Positions 23,659-32,555 of a DNA stretch of 36,003 bases are shown piece by piece; the stretch's first letter is position 1; each line of letters opens with the position of its first letter. The translations under genes were made by a program, and so were the position numbers. The stretch spans positions 1 through 36,003 of the forward strand of contig JAFTMR010000018.1 of the NCBI GenBank assembly GCA_017452325.1, written 5' to 3'. Origin of the DNA: Phascolarctobacterium sp. (GTDB taxonomy: Bacteria > Bacillota > Negativicutes > Acidaminococcales > Acidaminococcaceae). A model generated the notes under the pieces. That model had not been told where the DNA came from, did no database searches, and saw nothing but the letters and a program-made list of their open reading frames with translations.

Positions 23659-23675
23659 CGGTGGCAAAGCCACCG
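23659..23675 (-). repeat. Hairpin between autotransporter and chaperone genes
   Basis: CGGTGGCAAAGCCACCG has perfect 7-bp arms. On the minus strand no U tract follows, so it is probably not a full terminator. It could stabilise the 3' end of the long upstream message or attenuate the downstream genes. Confidence 0.55.
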
Positions 23676-23690
23676 CCCGATTATTATTTT

Positions 23691-26600
23691 TTAGAAAGTT
23701 ACTCTCAAGCCTGCATCTACACGCCATTTTTCGGTTACATCGCCACCGAAGCTACGTTCATAGGTTGCATACAGCAGGCTGTTATCGCTCAGCTTAGCAG
23801 TGCCGCCAAGTTGCATTTCGTACCAAGTATCGCCAAAGCTGATGCTGGTGCCTTTAGTTTCTTCTGCAGTGTAGTGGGTATCAAAATCGCCACCAAATTC
23901 ATGAGCCAAAGCAAGTTTAGCATAGTAGCTTGCTTTATCAGTTCTTTGACCAATGCCAAAACCAACGCGACCGATGATGCTGTTGAAGTCATCTTGTTCA
24001 ACTTGCATGGTTGCAGTTTTGCCGTAAGCAGCGAGCATATCACTGGTTGCAGTATAGTCTTTGCCTTGAACATGACCAACGGTCAATTCAACGCTGGGGT
24101 CAAAGTAGAAGCCGTTGCCTTTTTCGATGCGTTTGCCGTATTCCGCACTGATGGAAGTACCCCAAGTTTTGAAGTCGCCTTCAAGTTTGTAGCCATCGTT
24201 GTTGAATACTTCGTATTCGTTCTTCAACTGGCTGCCTTTGAGGATTAAGCCAAGGTAACGACCGTCGCCATAATCTTTGTTACCGTAAACAGAGAGGCTG
24301 GTTACAGTCATTTCGCCTTCACCACCACGGTCATAGCGGCTATCGCCTTCATTATGGCTTACTGCTACGCCCACGTTCCAACCATTGCCAACTGCTTTGT
24401 CATAGCCAACTTGGTATGCTTTGTAGTTGGTGGAGAAGTTGGTGTTTTGAGCATCCATTTCGTATTTACCGCCATAGTATTTAGCCCAAACGCCGCTTTC
24501 TTCTGTAGCAAGGCGTACATCGCCCATGCGTTGGAGCAGGTCATTGCTTTCGCTGCGCCACATCATAACGGTGGAAGCCATTGCAGATTTAGCGCCTTTC
24601 ATCATAGCAGTTTCGCTATCGCCATAGATGTAATCACCAGTGTAAGTGTTTTCTACAACAATATCTTTAGAAGTATTCAAGTTACCTTTGCCGTCAGTAC
24701 CAAATACGATTTCACCTTTACGCATTGCACTGGAAGTAGTCATACCTTCGAGGATTTGAACAGTACCAGTCAAATTACCATCAGTATGATTAATATAGGT
24801 AAGTTTTTGAGCGAGAGCGTCAAGAACTTTCTTAACTTCTTCTTGCTTACTGGTACCAATGCTATCAGTGTGCAAAGTAATATTAGAACCTGCAGTTACA
24901 GCTTTAATTGTTACATCACCGCCAAGGATGTTGGTCGGAGTTTTTTCATCGTGGTTGTACATAATGGTAGTATTGCCACTATATTGTTCCACATTCAAAT
25001 GAGTACCAGTTTTATCGCTCATTTGGATGTAACCGCCATTACCACTTAAGCTGTTGATGGTAGTTGCATCGTTTTCTTTAGCAGTGTTAGTCCAAATTGC
25101 ACCGCTATTGATTTCCATAGTCAAGGTGTTACCTTTTTCATCTTCGTGGTAACCAGTCCACGCACCACCATCTTCGAGCAGTACATTAAGGTCTACGCCA
25201 CCAGTACTATTACCAGTCCAAGAAGCTCCGTAAGTGAAAGCTGCATAGAAGTCATTATCACCATTGTTATCATAATGAACATCATCTTCCAGTTTAGAAC
25301 CTTGGGTAGTCATAATAACAGAAGACTTATCATCAGGAACTACCATTCTACGGGCAGACATCTTCATCATTACAGGTTGTGCTTGGTTTTCTTCAACAGG
25401 TTTTGCAGCACCAAGGATAATTTTGCCTTTGATAACTACATCGTGGTCTTCGCCAGCTTCGTTAATCTTAATCTTGCCACCTTCGATAACTTTGATAGCA
25501 ACATTGTCTTTACCTTCTTCTGCTTTGCCACCGATTACGCCACCTGCGATTTCTACTTTAGAACCTTCGCCTACTGCGATTGCTTCTTTACCATTTGTTT
25601 GAGTAATGTCTACAATGCCATCAATTTTTACGTTAGCACCTTTATCAGCGTGGAGCACTGCCGCAGATTTATCATTGTCTTTGGCAACCATAGTAATTTT
25701 TGCATCTTTGTTATCTTCATCACGTTCAATAACAACATCGTTGCCTGTGCCAGAAGCGTAAATAGCATGTGCCTTACCATTTTCGGCAGTTGCTTCGATT
25801 AATACGTCACCTGCTTTTTTAATGGTTACTGTACCGTTAACAGCTTCGATACCTTTAGCTTCTTTGTTTTCACCAGTAGTACCACCCACGAGGGAAAGGT
25901 CTTTACCATCCAGTTCGAGAACGTAATGTTGACGTTCTACCCCTGCGTTGGAAATCAAGGAAGCATTTTCAGAAGTTTTTTCAGGTTCAATCTTAACGTG
26001 ACCAACGTGTTCGTGTTCAGGTTTTTCTTTACCGTCTTTGTCAACGTCAAGTTTACCAAAGTCAATAACGGTTTCACCTTTTTCATTATCTACTTTTACG
26101 ATGGTATTACCTGCTTCGTTTTTGAAAGCCTCATTATTTTCCAAGTTGTCGCCAGTAATGGGCGCACCAATTTCAACAGGCGGTTTATCAGGCTCAACAG
26201 GTTTTTCCGGTTCTACAGGCTTATCTTCCGGTTTTTCAGGAGTTGTGCCACCAGTGCCACCTTCGTTACCGCCACCTTGGGTGTTATCGTCTTCTTCGTC
26301 ATCACTGGGAGGAGTTACATCAAATCCCAAGCTGTCTTTATTCAAACTACCTTGACCAGTAGAGCTATTGTAATCAATGCTACCAACATGTTTGCCTACA
26401 CTTTCAGTGGTCAAGCCTTCTGCGATTTGAACATAGCCTTTCAAATTGCGTTCACCGTTAACATAAGCAGTGTAATACAGTTTTTCCGCAAGGTTATCCA
26501 AGGTTTCAGCAACTTGGTTATTAGTCATACCGTAGCCGTCGGTACTCAAGGTAATCTTAGAACCGAGGGTTGCGTTTTTAATAGTAGTAGTACCACCAAG

Positions 26601-29600
26601 CACATTAGTAATGTTATTAGCATCGCGTCTATAAATTACGGTAGTGTCACCACTGTAGTTAGTGATTACGAGGTTACCAGTTTCTTGCGGTGTAAGATTT
26701 TCAACGATATGAGTATTCTTATTACTTACACCGTTACTGCCTTCCGCATGGTTTGCTTCGTTCTTACCAATAAATGTTTTATTACCGGTCATATCAATGT
26801 AACCACCACTACCAACAAAACTATATACCTTACTATCCATAATGACGTTGTTGATAGTTTGCTCTTTGGTGATTGCGTTTTGCCATAATGCCCCATCTGC
26901 CAAGGTTAAGTATAAACCACCATTAGTATTGCCCACAGCATCAGGTTCGCGCTCCGCAACGTTAAAGCCGTACCAAGTAGTGCCTTTGCCTTCCATGGTA
27001 ACGTTCATTTCGCCATCACTAAAGCCAGTCCAATAAGCACCATCTTTCATATACAGTGTTACATTGCCCTCTTGTCCTTTGGTAACACCATAACCGCGGT
27101 TATCGCCATAGTTACCAATCCAATGACTACCTTTACCATTTAAACCAACAGTGATGTAACCCTTGGTACCCATACCACCATTAGTTACAAAGTCACCTTC
27201 GATAATAGTATCCTTATAATTACCTGCACCAGTAATGTTACCAGCGTTATCTTTAAGTACGTTAACATTTACAATTGCAGCATTCTCGGAAACAAATTCG
27301 CCATAAGCACGAATGGCAGCCCACGCACCATTAATAGCTTTAATTGTGCCACCACCAATTTCAATAGTGGATGCTACAGCACTAAGGCCTTCGTTATTAC
27401 ATTTGTCCAAATCTGCTACGATATCAACTTTACCGGTAATTACAATTTTAGAACGTGCATCACATACACCGTTCATAGTTTTTATTCCTGCACCACTAAC
27501 ACCATAAGAACTACCTTCCGGACCAGCAGTAGTATGTATAGTTACAACGCTACCAGTTTCAGCATTATTGATGTATACCTCACCACCGCCATTAGCAAAA
27601 ATGCCTGCAGTGGGACCACATCCATTTTCATAAATGTTAATATCGCCAGGGTTGTTTATTTCTACAATGCCACCTTCAATGGCACTAATAGAAGCACCAC
27701 TACCAAGTTCAGTACTATCGTTCTTAATGGTTAAATCATTACCATTCAGATTCACAACTGTTTTATATACGGTGTTGGGATCCATAATATCGCCACTCGC
27801 GATAATTACCGCACTTATGTCCTTGTGATAAGGTCCTGCATCAACCCGTTTATTATTAATGTCAAAGCTTACATCAGATTTAAAATCATAAGTGATTTCG
27901 CTATCAATTACTTTATAAATACCAGTCGCTACCCAAGGCAGGTCTTTACCAAATACACCATAAATAGGTTCAGTATAAACGCCAGTTGTTTCATTTTGGA
28001 ATCCATCTGGTACTATATAACCATCCGGTAATTGAGTAATAATATCTTCAGCACCAGAACCATCCTTAGGTATTTCTTTGATACCGCCCTTACCAGTTTC
28101 ACTATCAAACACAATGCCTGCATTAAAGGTTTTATTAGAGTTATTCCATTCTACATTGTCAATTTCAGGATTTAGCTTACCATCAGCACCAAGAATTTCC
28201 GCTTTTTTCAAAATATCTACATCAAGAGCAGAAGCCGTCATACCTTCGCCAATTCGCAAACTTGCACTCAAGTTATTTTCACCTGAGCCACCATTTTCCG
28301 TACTGATAGCACCAGTATAATACAGTTTGTTAGCTAAATTAGCTAATACATATTCAAGGTTACCCCAGTTAATAGCATCTGAATAATGTGTGTGTAAAGT
28401 AATCTTACTGCCAGCAGCAGCACTTTTAATGGTAACATCGCCACCTTCAAATTTATAAGGTTGTTTAGAATTGTAGCCGTAATATACCATTGTATTACCA
28501 CTATAGTTATCAATAACGATATCACCACTATTTGCAGTTTGTACAATCTTACCGGCTACATCACCTTGTTCGTTGGCAATATTAAACCCGTTATTTCTGC
28601 CACTATAAATTATCACATCACCTCGTAAATTAGTAATATGGCTCGTTATACCATAATCACCATTGGTAGATTCATTTGTCCAAGTTGCACCATCTAACAG
28701 GCACAAATTAGCAATGCCGCCATTATTGATTACTGCACCATTGAAATATGCATCTTCTCCTCTAAAACCTGCATCAATATGTGCATTTGCGCCACCAAGA
28801 TACATATCTCCATCTATTTTTCCGTATTCGCGTATGCCATAACCAGTGTATTGTTTGTACTTATTTTCACCTGTGTTATATTGTTGCACGCTATATTCTA
28901 AATACATGCCTTTGTAAGTAGGATTTACGTCAAAATAAATATCACCTTCATAAGCTGCTAAAGAATAATATTTACGGGCTTCACTGCCTTTTGGTACAAG
29001 TATTTTACTTCCGGTTTTATATCCCATGGTAGATAAATCATATCCATTATCTTTATACCACTTAAAGATACCAGTATTCTCAGAATTAAAAGCACTAGAA
29101 GCAGCAATTATTGCTTTTGCACCATTTGCATCAACGGTTACACCATTACCGCAAATGTCCATAAACGCAGAACCATTCATTAAATTAAAGGTAGCGTTCT
29201 CTACATCTACCAAAATGCCGGAGCTGTTGGTGCGTGCATCTGTACTATCAGTATTATAACCAACGCCCCATTCATTATTGGCTTCACCTTTAATATACAA
29301 ATCAGTCCCTACGTTCATTGTTCCGATGTTAATTTGACCACCGGTTGCACTTGTTTCATTAGCATCACTCTTTGTAATAGCAATGGCATTACCGCCATTG
29401 TCTCCAAGCATGGTGATGTTCAGCTTTTGCATATTACCTGTTAAGCTAAGATTTAAACTTTCACTGCCAGTTGTAGGATTAAGCCAAATAGCATTAGTAC
29501 TTTGAGCATCATTTTTAGTCACGATATTTATATCACCACTAGCACTAACACTACCGCTTTTACCATCTGTTACATAAATACCGGTACCCACATTCTGAAT

Positions 29601-32537
29601 TTGTACAGTACCACTACCTGAAATATTACCAGCTGTATTGTTAGCATCGTAAATTAAGCCATTAGGATATGTAGCATCATCAATCCATTGACCATTAGGG
29701 TTCAAGGTATCATCTTTACCAGGATGTACAGGTGCGTTTACATTAATTTGTCCATCATTACCGGTTCCAGCATCACCAGCTCCAATAAGGCTACCTTGTC
29801 CGTTAGTACCATTAAAGTTTATGTTTGCAGTTCTAGTAACAGCAGAAGAAGTCAAGCCTTCGCTTAAACCAACTGCAACAGCAGAAAGATTGCTTGCGTT
29901 GCCATTGTAGTAAAGCTTATTTGCCAAAGCTTCTAGCACTGCATCAACTGCCGTAATATCTCTAGTGGAAATACCTTTTTGATTAGTTGCTATCATAGCA
30001 ATTTGGCTATTTGCTTCCGCTTTATTGATGGTTACACTACCGCCAAGAATTTCGGTAGCATTTGCATCAGCATGGCTAGTGTAATCAACCTTAATAGCAC
30101 CACTCAAATTACTAATAACAATATCTTTACTATCAGCATTTTGCCTGATGATACCAGCTTGATTCAAACTGTTACCACCTATTAATGTGTTAACACGGCT
30201 AAAAGTATTACTACCAATATCTTCATTATCCTGTTCATAACGAGTATTGTTAGCTACGTTTGTCCAAGTTGCACCATTTTTCAAGGTAAGGTTTACGGTA
30301 CCGCCATTGTCAATAGCACCATTAATATAGGAATCACCAGTTGCCAATCCTAAGTTAATGGTTGCACCTTTCAGTGCAAAAAGGTCACCATCTATCTTAA
30401 CATCATTAGCACTACCATCAGCGTTCATACTAATAGTTCCATCATAGGCCGCAAGTGCGTAGTAACCATAATCAGTACCAGTGGGAACGGTAATGCTACC
30501 ACCTTTAGCAATGGTAACCATTGCATCTTCAGCATTAACTGTCACACCATTACCGTACACATCCATATCAACATTACCATTTACAGTTACGGTGCTATTG
30601 TTAACATCAACAAGAATGCCTGCATTGTTAAAACGGCTAAGTACATTTGTAGGGTTACCTTCGATACCCCAAGTTTCATTATCTACACCTTTGATAGACA
30701 AATCGCCATTGATAGTAATAGTACCACCCTTTGTAGATTCCTTACTATTTTCACCCCAACGGTCTGTTTTTTGAATAGCAACACCGTTACCACCGTAACC
30801 ACCTTCCATGGTTAAATTGGTGTTACCTGCGGTGATGGTAATGCTTTCGCCACCAGTCTTGGACGGGTCAAGCCAAATAGCATTAGTTAAGGTATTGCCA
30901 CCATCCATAGTTTTAGTGATGATATTTAAATCGTTATTGCCACTTGTAAAAGTAATGGTACCGCCATTTCCGGCAAAAATACCTACGGGAGAAGCTATAT
31001 TATTTTCTACTTGAATTTGCAAACCTTCACTAGCTTTTACATTTGTAGCATAGCCTTCCGAATAAATGCCAGCGAGTACATTGTTAGCAAGATTACCTTC
31101 AATATTCGTACCAAGATTAATTAAATTATCCTTGTCTTCAATGTTCTTATATTGGTTTTCAATTTTAGTAACATTACCAACTACATCTTTCCAAACATTG
31201 GCTTTAGGATTTGCTTTGTCTTCGTCAACAGCCAGTTGTAATTTTACAAGGTTACCTTCGGGAATAACATCGGTGCTGATAATGTCCCAAGTGTAAAGCT
31301 CTTCGTACATTTTGTTAGCTGCGAAGCTATCAGTACCAAAGCTCAACGGTGTAGTTGCACCGTCAGTGTAGATATTCAGCTTGTTGCCAACCTGCACCCA
31401 CAAGCGTTTGGTGTTATATTCTGCATCCAGTCTGCCAAACCAACCAGGAGCAGCAGCTTCGTGATAAACTTCTTTCCAGTTTTGCGGTTGAGAAGAAAGC
31501 AAATTACTTACAGTAGTTTGGTAAACAGTTACATCTACATTCTTACCTGCCCTGCCAATGTTATAAGTCATAACATAAGCAGTACCATTGGGCATTACCT
31601 TTAAGCTACGGAACTCACTTTTAGGAATCTTCTCGCCATTACGAACGGTGTAGAGATTTTCCGGCAAATTAATTTGACGAGTATCTGTAAACCTTTTACT
31701 TACAGGATCTAAAGTTACTACGTCAATAGAAGTTTCTGCATTGGAGTTTTCAGCACCGTAGTATTGGTAGCCACCGATTGCAGTACTAAGCATATAGTTG
31801 TTGTACACGTTGAGTGCTACGGTGTCAGTATTCTTACCCATAGTGGTATAGCCGTCATAGCTAAGTCTGCCATCTTCTTTGATAACGTATTTAATCAAAT
31901 AAGACGGGTCATACGGTGCATAACCACCCTTAGGATTAACGTTTGCAATTACATACAGATTGTCATCAATAATTACCACGCCTTCACCGTGTAAGGATGC
32001 ATTTTTATCTGCAAATACAACATCATCATATAACTCTAAATCTTTTTTAAGGTCTCTAGTAAATGCAGTTTGGTCACTGATAACGCTATCAGTAATTTTT
32101 GCCACGCCAATAGTACCTTCATCATAAGATGCTACATATACAAAATCTTTATAGCGTGCTACATCGTGGGCATTTGTTGCATCACTTGTGTTGCCTGCTA
32201 CCCTATTACTCCAATCACCTTGAGCATCAAAAGCATAACTATTTTGTAGATTAACAGTACTATATGTATATTGACGGATAAACAAAGAACTTTTACCAGT
32301 AACAGGGTCAACAGTGTTATAAACTGCAGGGTCACGGTTAAGACCGGTGATTACAGATTTTACTGAATAAATATCGTCAGAATTTATAAAGGAGCCTTCC
32401 AGTGCGCCCATGTGAGAAGTTGTATAGTCAGAAGCGGTTACTACGCCAAGCTTAGCAGCTTCTGCACTGCTGCCAAGTACAAAACCACTTAACACGGTTG
32501 CAAGTATAGCGGCTTTTTTAGTAGAGCTTATCTTCAT
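23691..32537 (-). CDS. Giant autotransporter (type Va) adhesin-like protein
   Basis: 2948 residues. A signal peptide (1 to about 27, SSAEAA) is followed by an N-terminal domain (about 30-430) with repeated short blades such as DVARYKDFVYVASYDEGTIG, suggesting a YncE-like beta-propeller. The passenger then has beta-helix-type sequence (GATWTN and GDGG-like turns). It contains four long repeats whose shared block GSxITLxT...LAxKLYYT...EGxTxS falls near residues 840, 1375, 1990 and 2550. A Pro/Glu/Lys/Asp linker lies at about 2070-2125. Residues about 2645-2948 are the autotransporter beta-barrel (WAKYYGGKYEM, then a C-terminal VTF). The gene starts 18 nt after the TonB receptor stop, so the two are co-transcribed. 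The ligand is unknown. Confidence 0.92.
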   Translation of the reverse strand: MKISSTKKAAILATVLSGFVLGSSAEAAKLGVVTASDYTTSHMGALEGSFINSDDIYSVKSVITGLNRDPAVYNTVDPVTGKSSLFIRQYTYSTVNLQNSYAFDAQGDWSNRVAGNTSDATNAHDVARYKDFVYVASYDEGTIGVAKITDSVISDQTAFTRDLKKDLELYDDVVFADKNASLHGEGVVIIDDNLYVIANVNPKGGYAPYDPSYLIKYVIKEDGRLSYDGYTTMGKNTDTVALNVYNNYMLSTAIGGYQYYGAENSNAETSIDVVTLDPVSKRFTDTRQINLPENLYTVRNGEKIPKSEFRSLKVMPNGTAYVMTYNIGRAGKNVDVTVYQTTVSNLLSSQPQNWKEVYHEAAAPGWFGRLDAEYNTKRLWVQVGNKLNIYTDGATTPLSFGTDSFAANKMYEELYTWDIISTDVIPEGNLVKLQLAVDEDKANPKANVWKDVVGNVTKIENQYKNIEDKDNLINLGTNIEGNLANNVLAGIYSEGYATNVKASEGLQIQVENNIASPVGIFAGNGGTITFTSGNNDLNIITKTMDGGNTLTNAIWLDPSKTGGESITITAGNTNLTMEGGYGGNGVAIQKTDRWGENSKESTKGGTITINGDLSIKGVDNETWGIEGNPTNVLSRFNNAGILVDVNNSTVTVNGNVDMDVYGNGVTVNAEDAMVTIAKGGSITVPTGTDYGYYALAAYDGTISMNADGSANDVKIDGDLFALKGATINLGLATGDSYINGAIDNGGTVNLTLKNGATWTNVANNTRYEQDNEDIGSNTFSRVNTLIGGNSLNQAGIIRQNADSKDIVISNLSGAIKVDYTSHADANATEILGGSVTINKAEANSQIAMIATNQKGISTRDITAVDAVLEALANKLYYNGNASNLSAVAVGLSEGLTSSAVTRTANINFNGTNGQGSLIGAGDAGTGNDGQINVNAPVHPGKDDTLNPNGQWIDDATYPNGLIYDANNTAGNISGSGTVQIQNVGTGIYVTDGKSGSVSASGDINIVTKNDAQSTNAIWLNPTTGSESLNLSLTGNMQKLNITMLGDNGGNAIAITKSDANETSATGGQINIGTMNVGTDLYIKGEANNEWGVGYNTDSTDARTNSSGILVDVENATFNLMNGSAFMDICGNGVTVDANGAKAIIAASSAFNSENTGIFKWYKDNGYDLSTMGYKTGSKILVPKGSEARKYYSLAAYEGDIYFDVNPTYKGMYLEYSVQQYNTGENKYKQYTGYGIREYGKIDGDMYLGGANAHIDAGFRGEDAYFNGAVINNGGIANLCLLDGATWTNESTNGDYGITSHITNLRGDVIIYSGRNNGFNIANEQGDVAGKIVQTANSGDIVIDNYSGNTMVYYGYNSKQPYKFEGGDVTIKSAAAGSKITLHTHYSDAINWGNLEYVLANLANKLYYTGAISTENGGSGENNLSASLRIGEGMTASALDVDILKKAEILGADGKLNPEIDNVEWNNSNKTFNAGIVFDSETGKGGIKEIPKDGSGAEDIITQLPDGYIVPDGFQNETTGVYTEPIYGVFGKDLPWVATGIYKVIDSEITYDFKSDVSFDINNKRVDAGPYHKDISAVIIASGDIMDPNTVYKTVVNLNGNDLTIKNDSTELGSGASISAIEGGIVEINNPGDINIYENGCGPTAGIFANGGGEVYINNAETGSVVTIHTTAGPEGSSYGVSGAGIKTMNGVCDARSKIVITGKVDIVADLDKCNNEGLSAVASTIEIGGGTIKAINGAWAAIRAYGEFVSENAAIVNVNVLKDNAGNITGAGNYKDTIIEGDFVTNGGMGTKGYITVGLNGKGSHWIGNYGDNRGYGVTKGQEGNVTLYMKDGAYWTGFSDGEMNVTMEGKGTTWYGFNVAEREPDAVGNTNGGLYLTLADGALWQNAITKEQTINNVIMDSKVYSFVGSGGYIDMTGNKTFIGKNEANHAEGSNGVSNKNTHIVENLTPQETGNLVITNYSGDTTVIYRRDANNITNVLGGTTTIKNATLGSKITLSTDGYGMTNNQVAETLDNLAEKLYYTAYVNGERNLKGYVQIAEGLTTESVGKHVGSIDYNSSTGQGSLNKDSLGFDVTPPSDDEEDDNTQGGGNEGGTGGTTPEKPEDKPVEPEKPVEPDKPPVEIGAPITGDNLENNEAFKNEAGNTIVKVDNEKGETVIDFGKLDVDKDGKEKPEHEHVGHVKIEPEKTSENASLISNAGVERQHYVLELDGKDLSLVGGTTGENKEAKGIEAVNGTVTIKKAGDVLIEATAENGKAHAIYASGTGNDVVIERDEDNKDAKITMVAKDNDKSAAVLHADKGANVKIDGIVDITQTNGKEAIAVGEGSKVEIAGGVIGGKAEEGKDNVAIKVIEGGKIKINEAGEDHDVVIKGKIILGAAKPVEENQAQPVMMKMSARRMVVPDDKSSVIMTTQGSKLEDDVHYDNNGDNDFYAAFTYGASWTGNSTGGVDLNVLLEDGGAWTGYHEDEKGNTLTMEINSGAIWTNTAKENDATTINSLSGNGGYIQMSDKTGTHLNVEQYSGNTTIMYNHDEKTPTNILGGDVTIKAVTAGSNITLHTDSIGTSKQEEVKKVLDALAQKLTYINHTDGNLTGTVQILEGMTTSSAMRKGEIVFGTDGKGNLNTSKDIVVENTYTGDYIYGDSETAMMKGAKSAMASTVMMWRSESNDLLQRMGDVRLATEESGVWAKYYGGKYEMDAQNTNFSTNYKAYQVGYDKAVGNGWNVGVAVSHNEGDSRYDRGGEGEMTVTSLSVYGNKDYGDGRYLGLILKGSQLKNEYEVFNNDGYKLEGDFKTWGTSISAEYGKRIEKGNGFYFDPSVELTVGHVQGKDYTATSDMLAAYGKTATMQVEQDDFNSIIGRVGFGIGQRTDKASYYAKLALAHEFGGDFDTHYTAEETKGTSISFGDTWYEMQLGGTAKLSDNSLLYATYERSFGGDVTEKWRVDAGLRVTF

Positions 32538-32555
32538 AATAGAACTTTCCTTTCG

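Noticed and set aside
23439-26888. Long plus-strand open frames (up to about 320 codons) opposite the autotransporter
   Set aside because: They lie antisense to a clearly coding, repeat-rich gene, have no ribosome sites or recognisable motifs, and contain biased, repetitive composition from the opposite strand.
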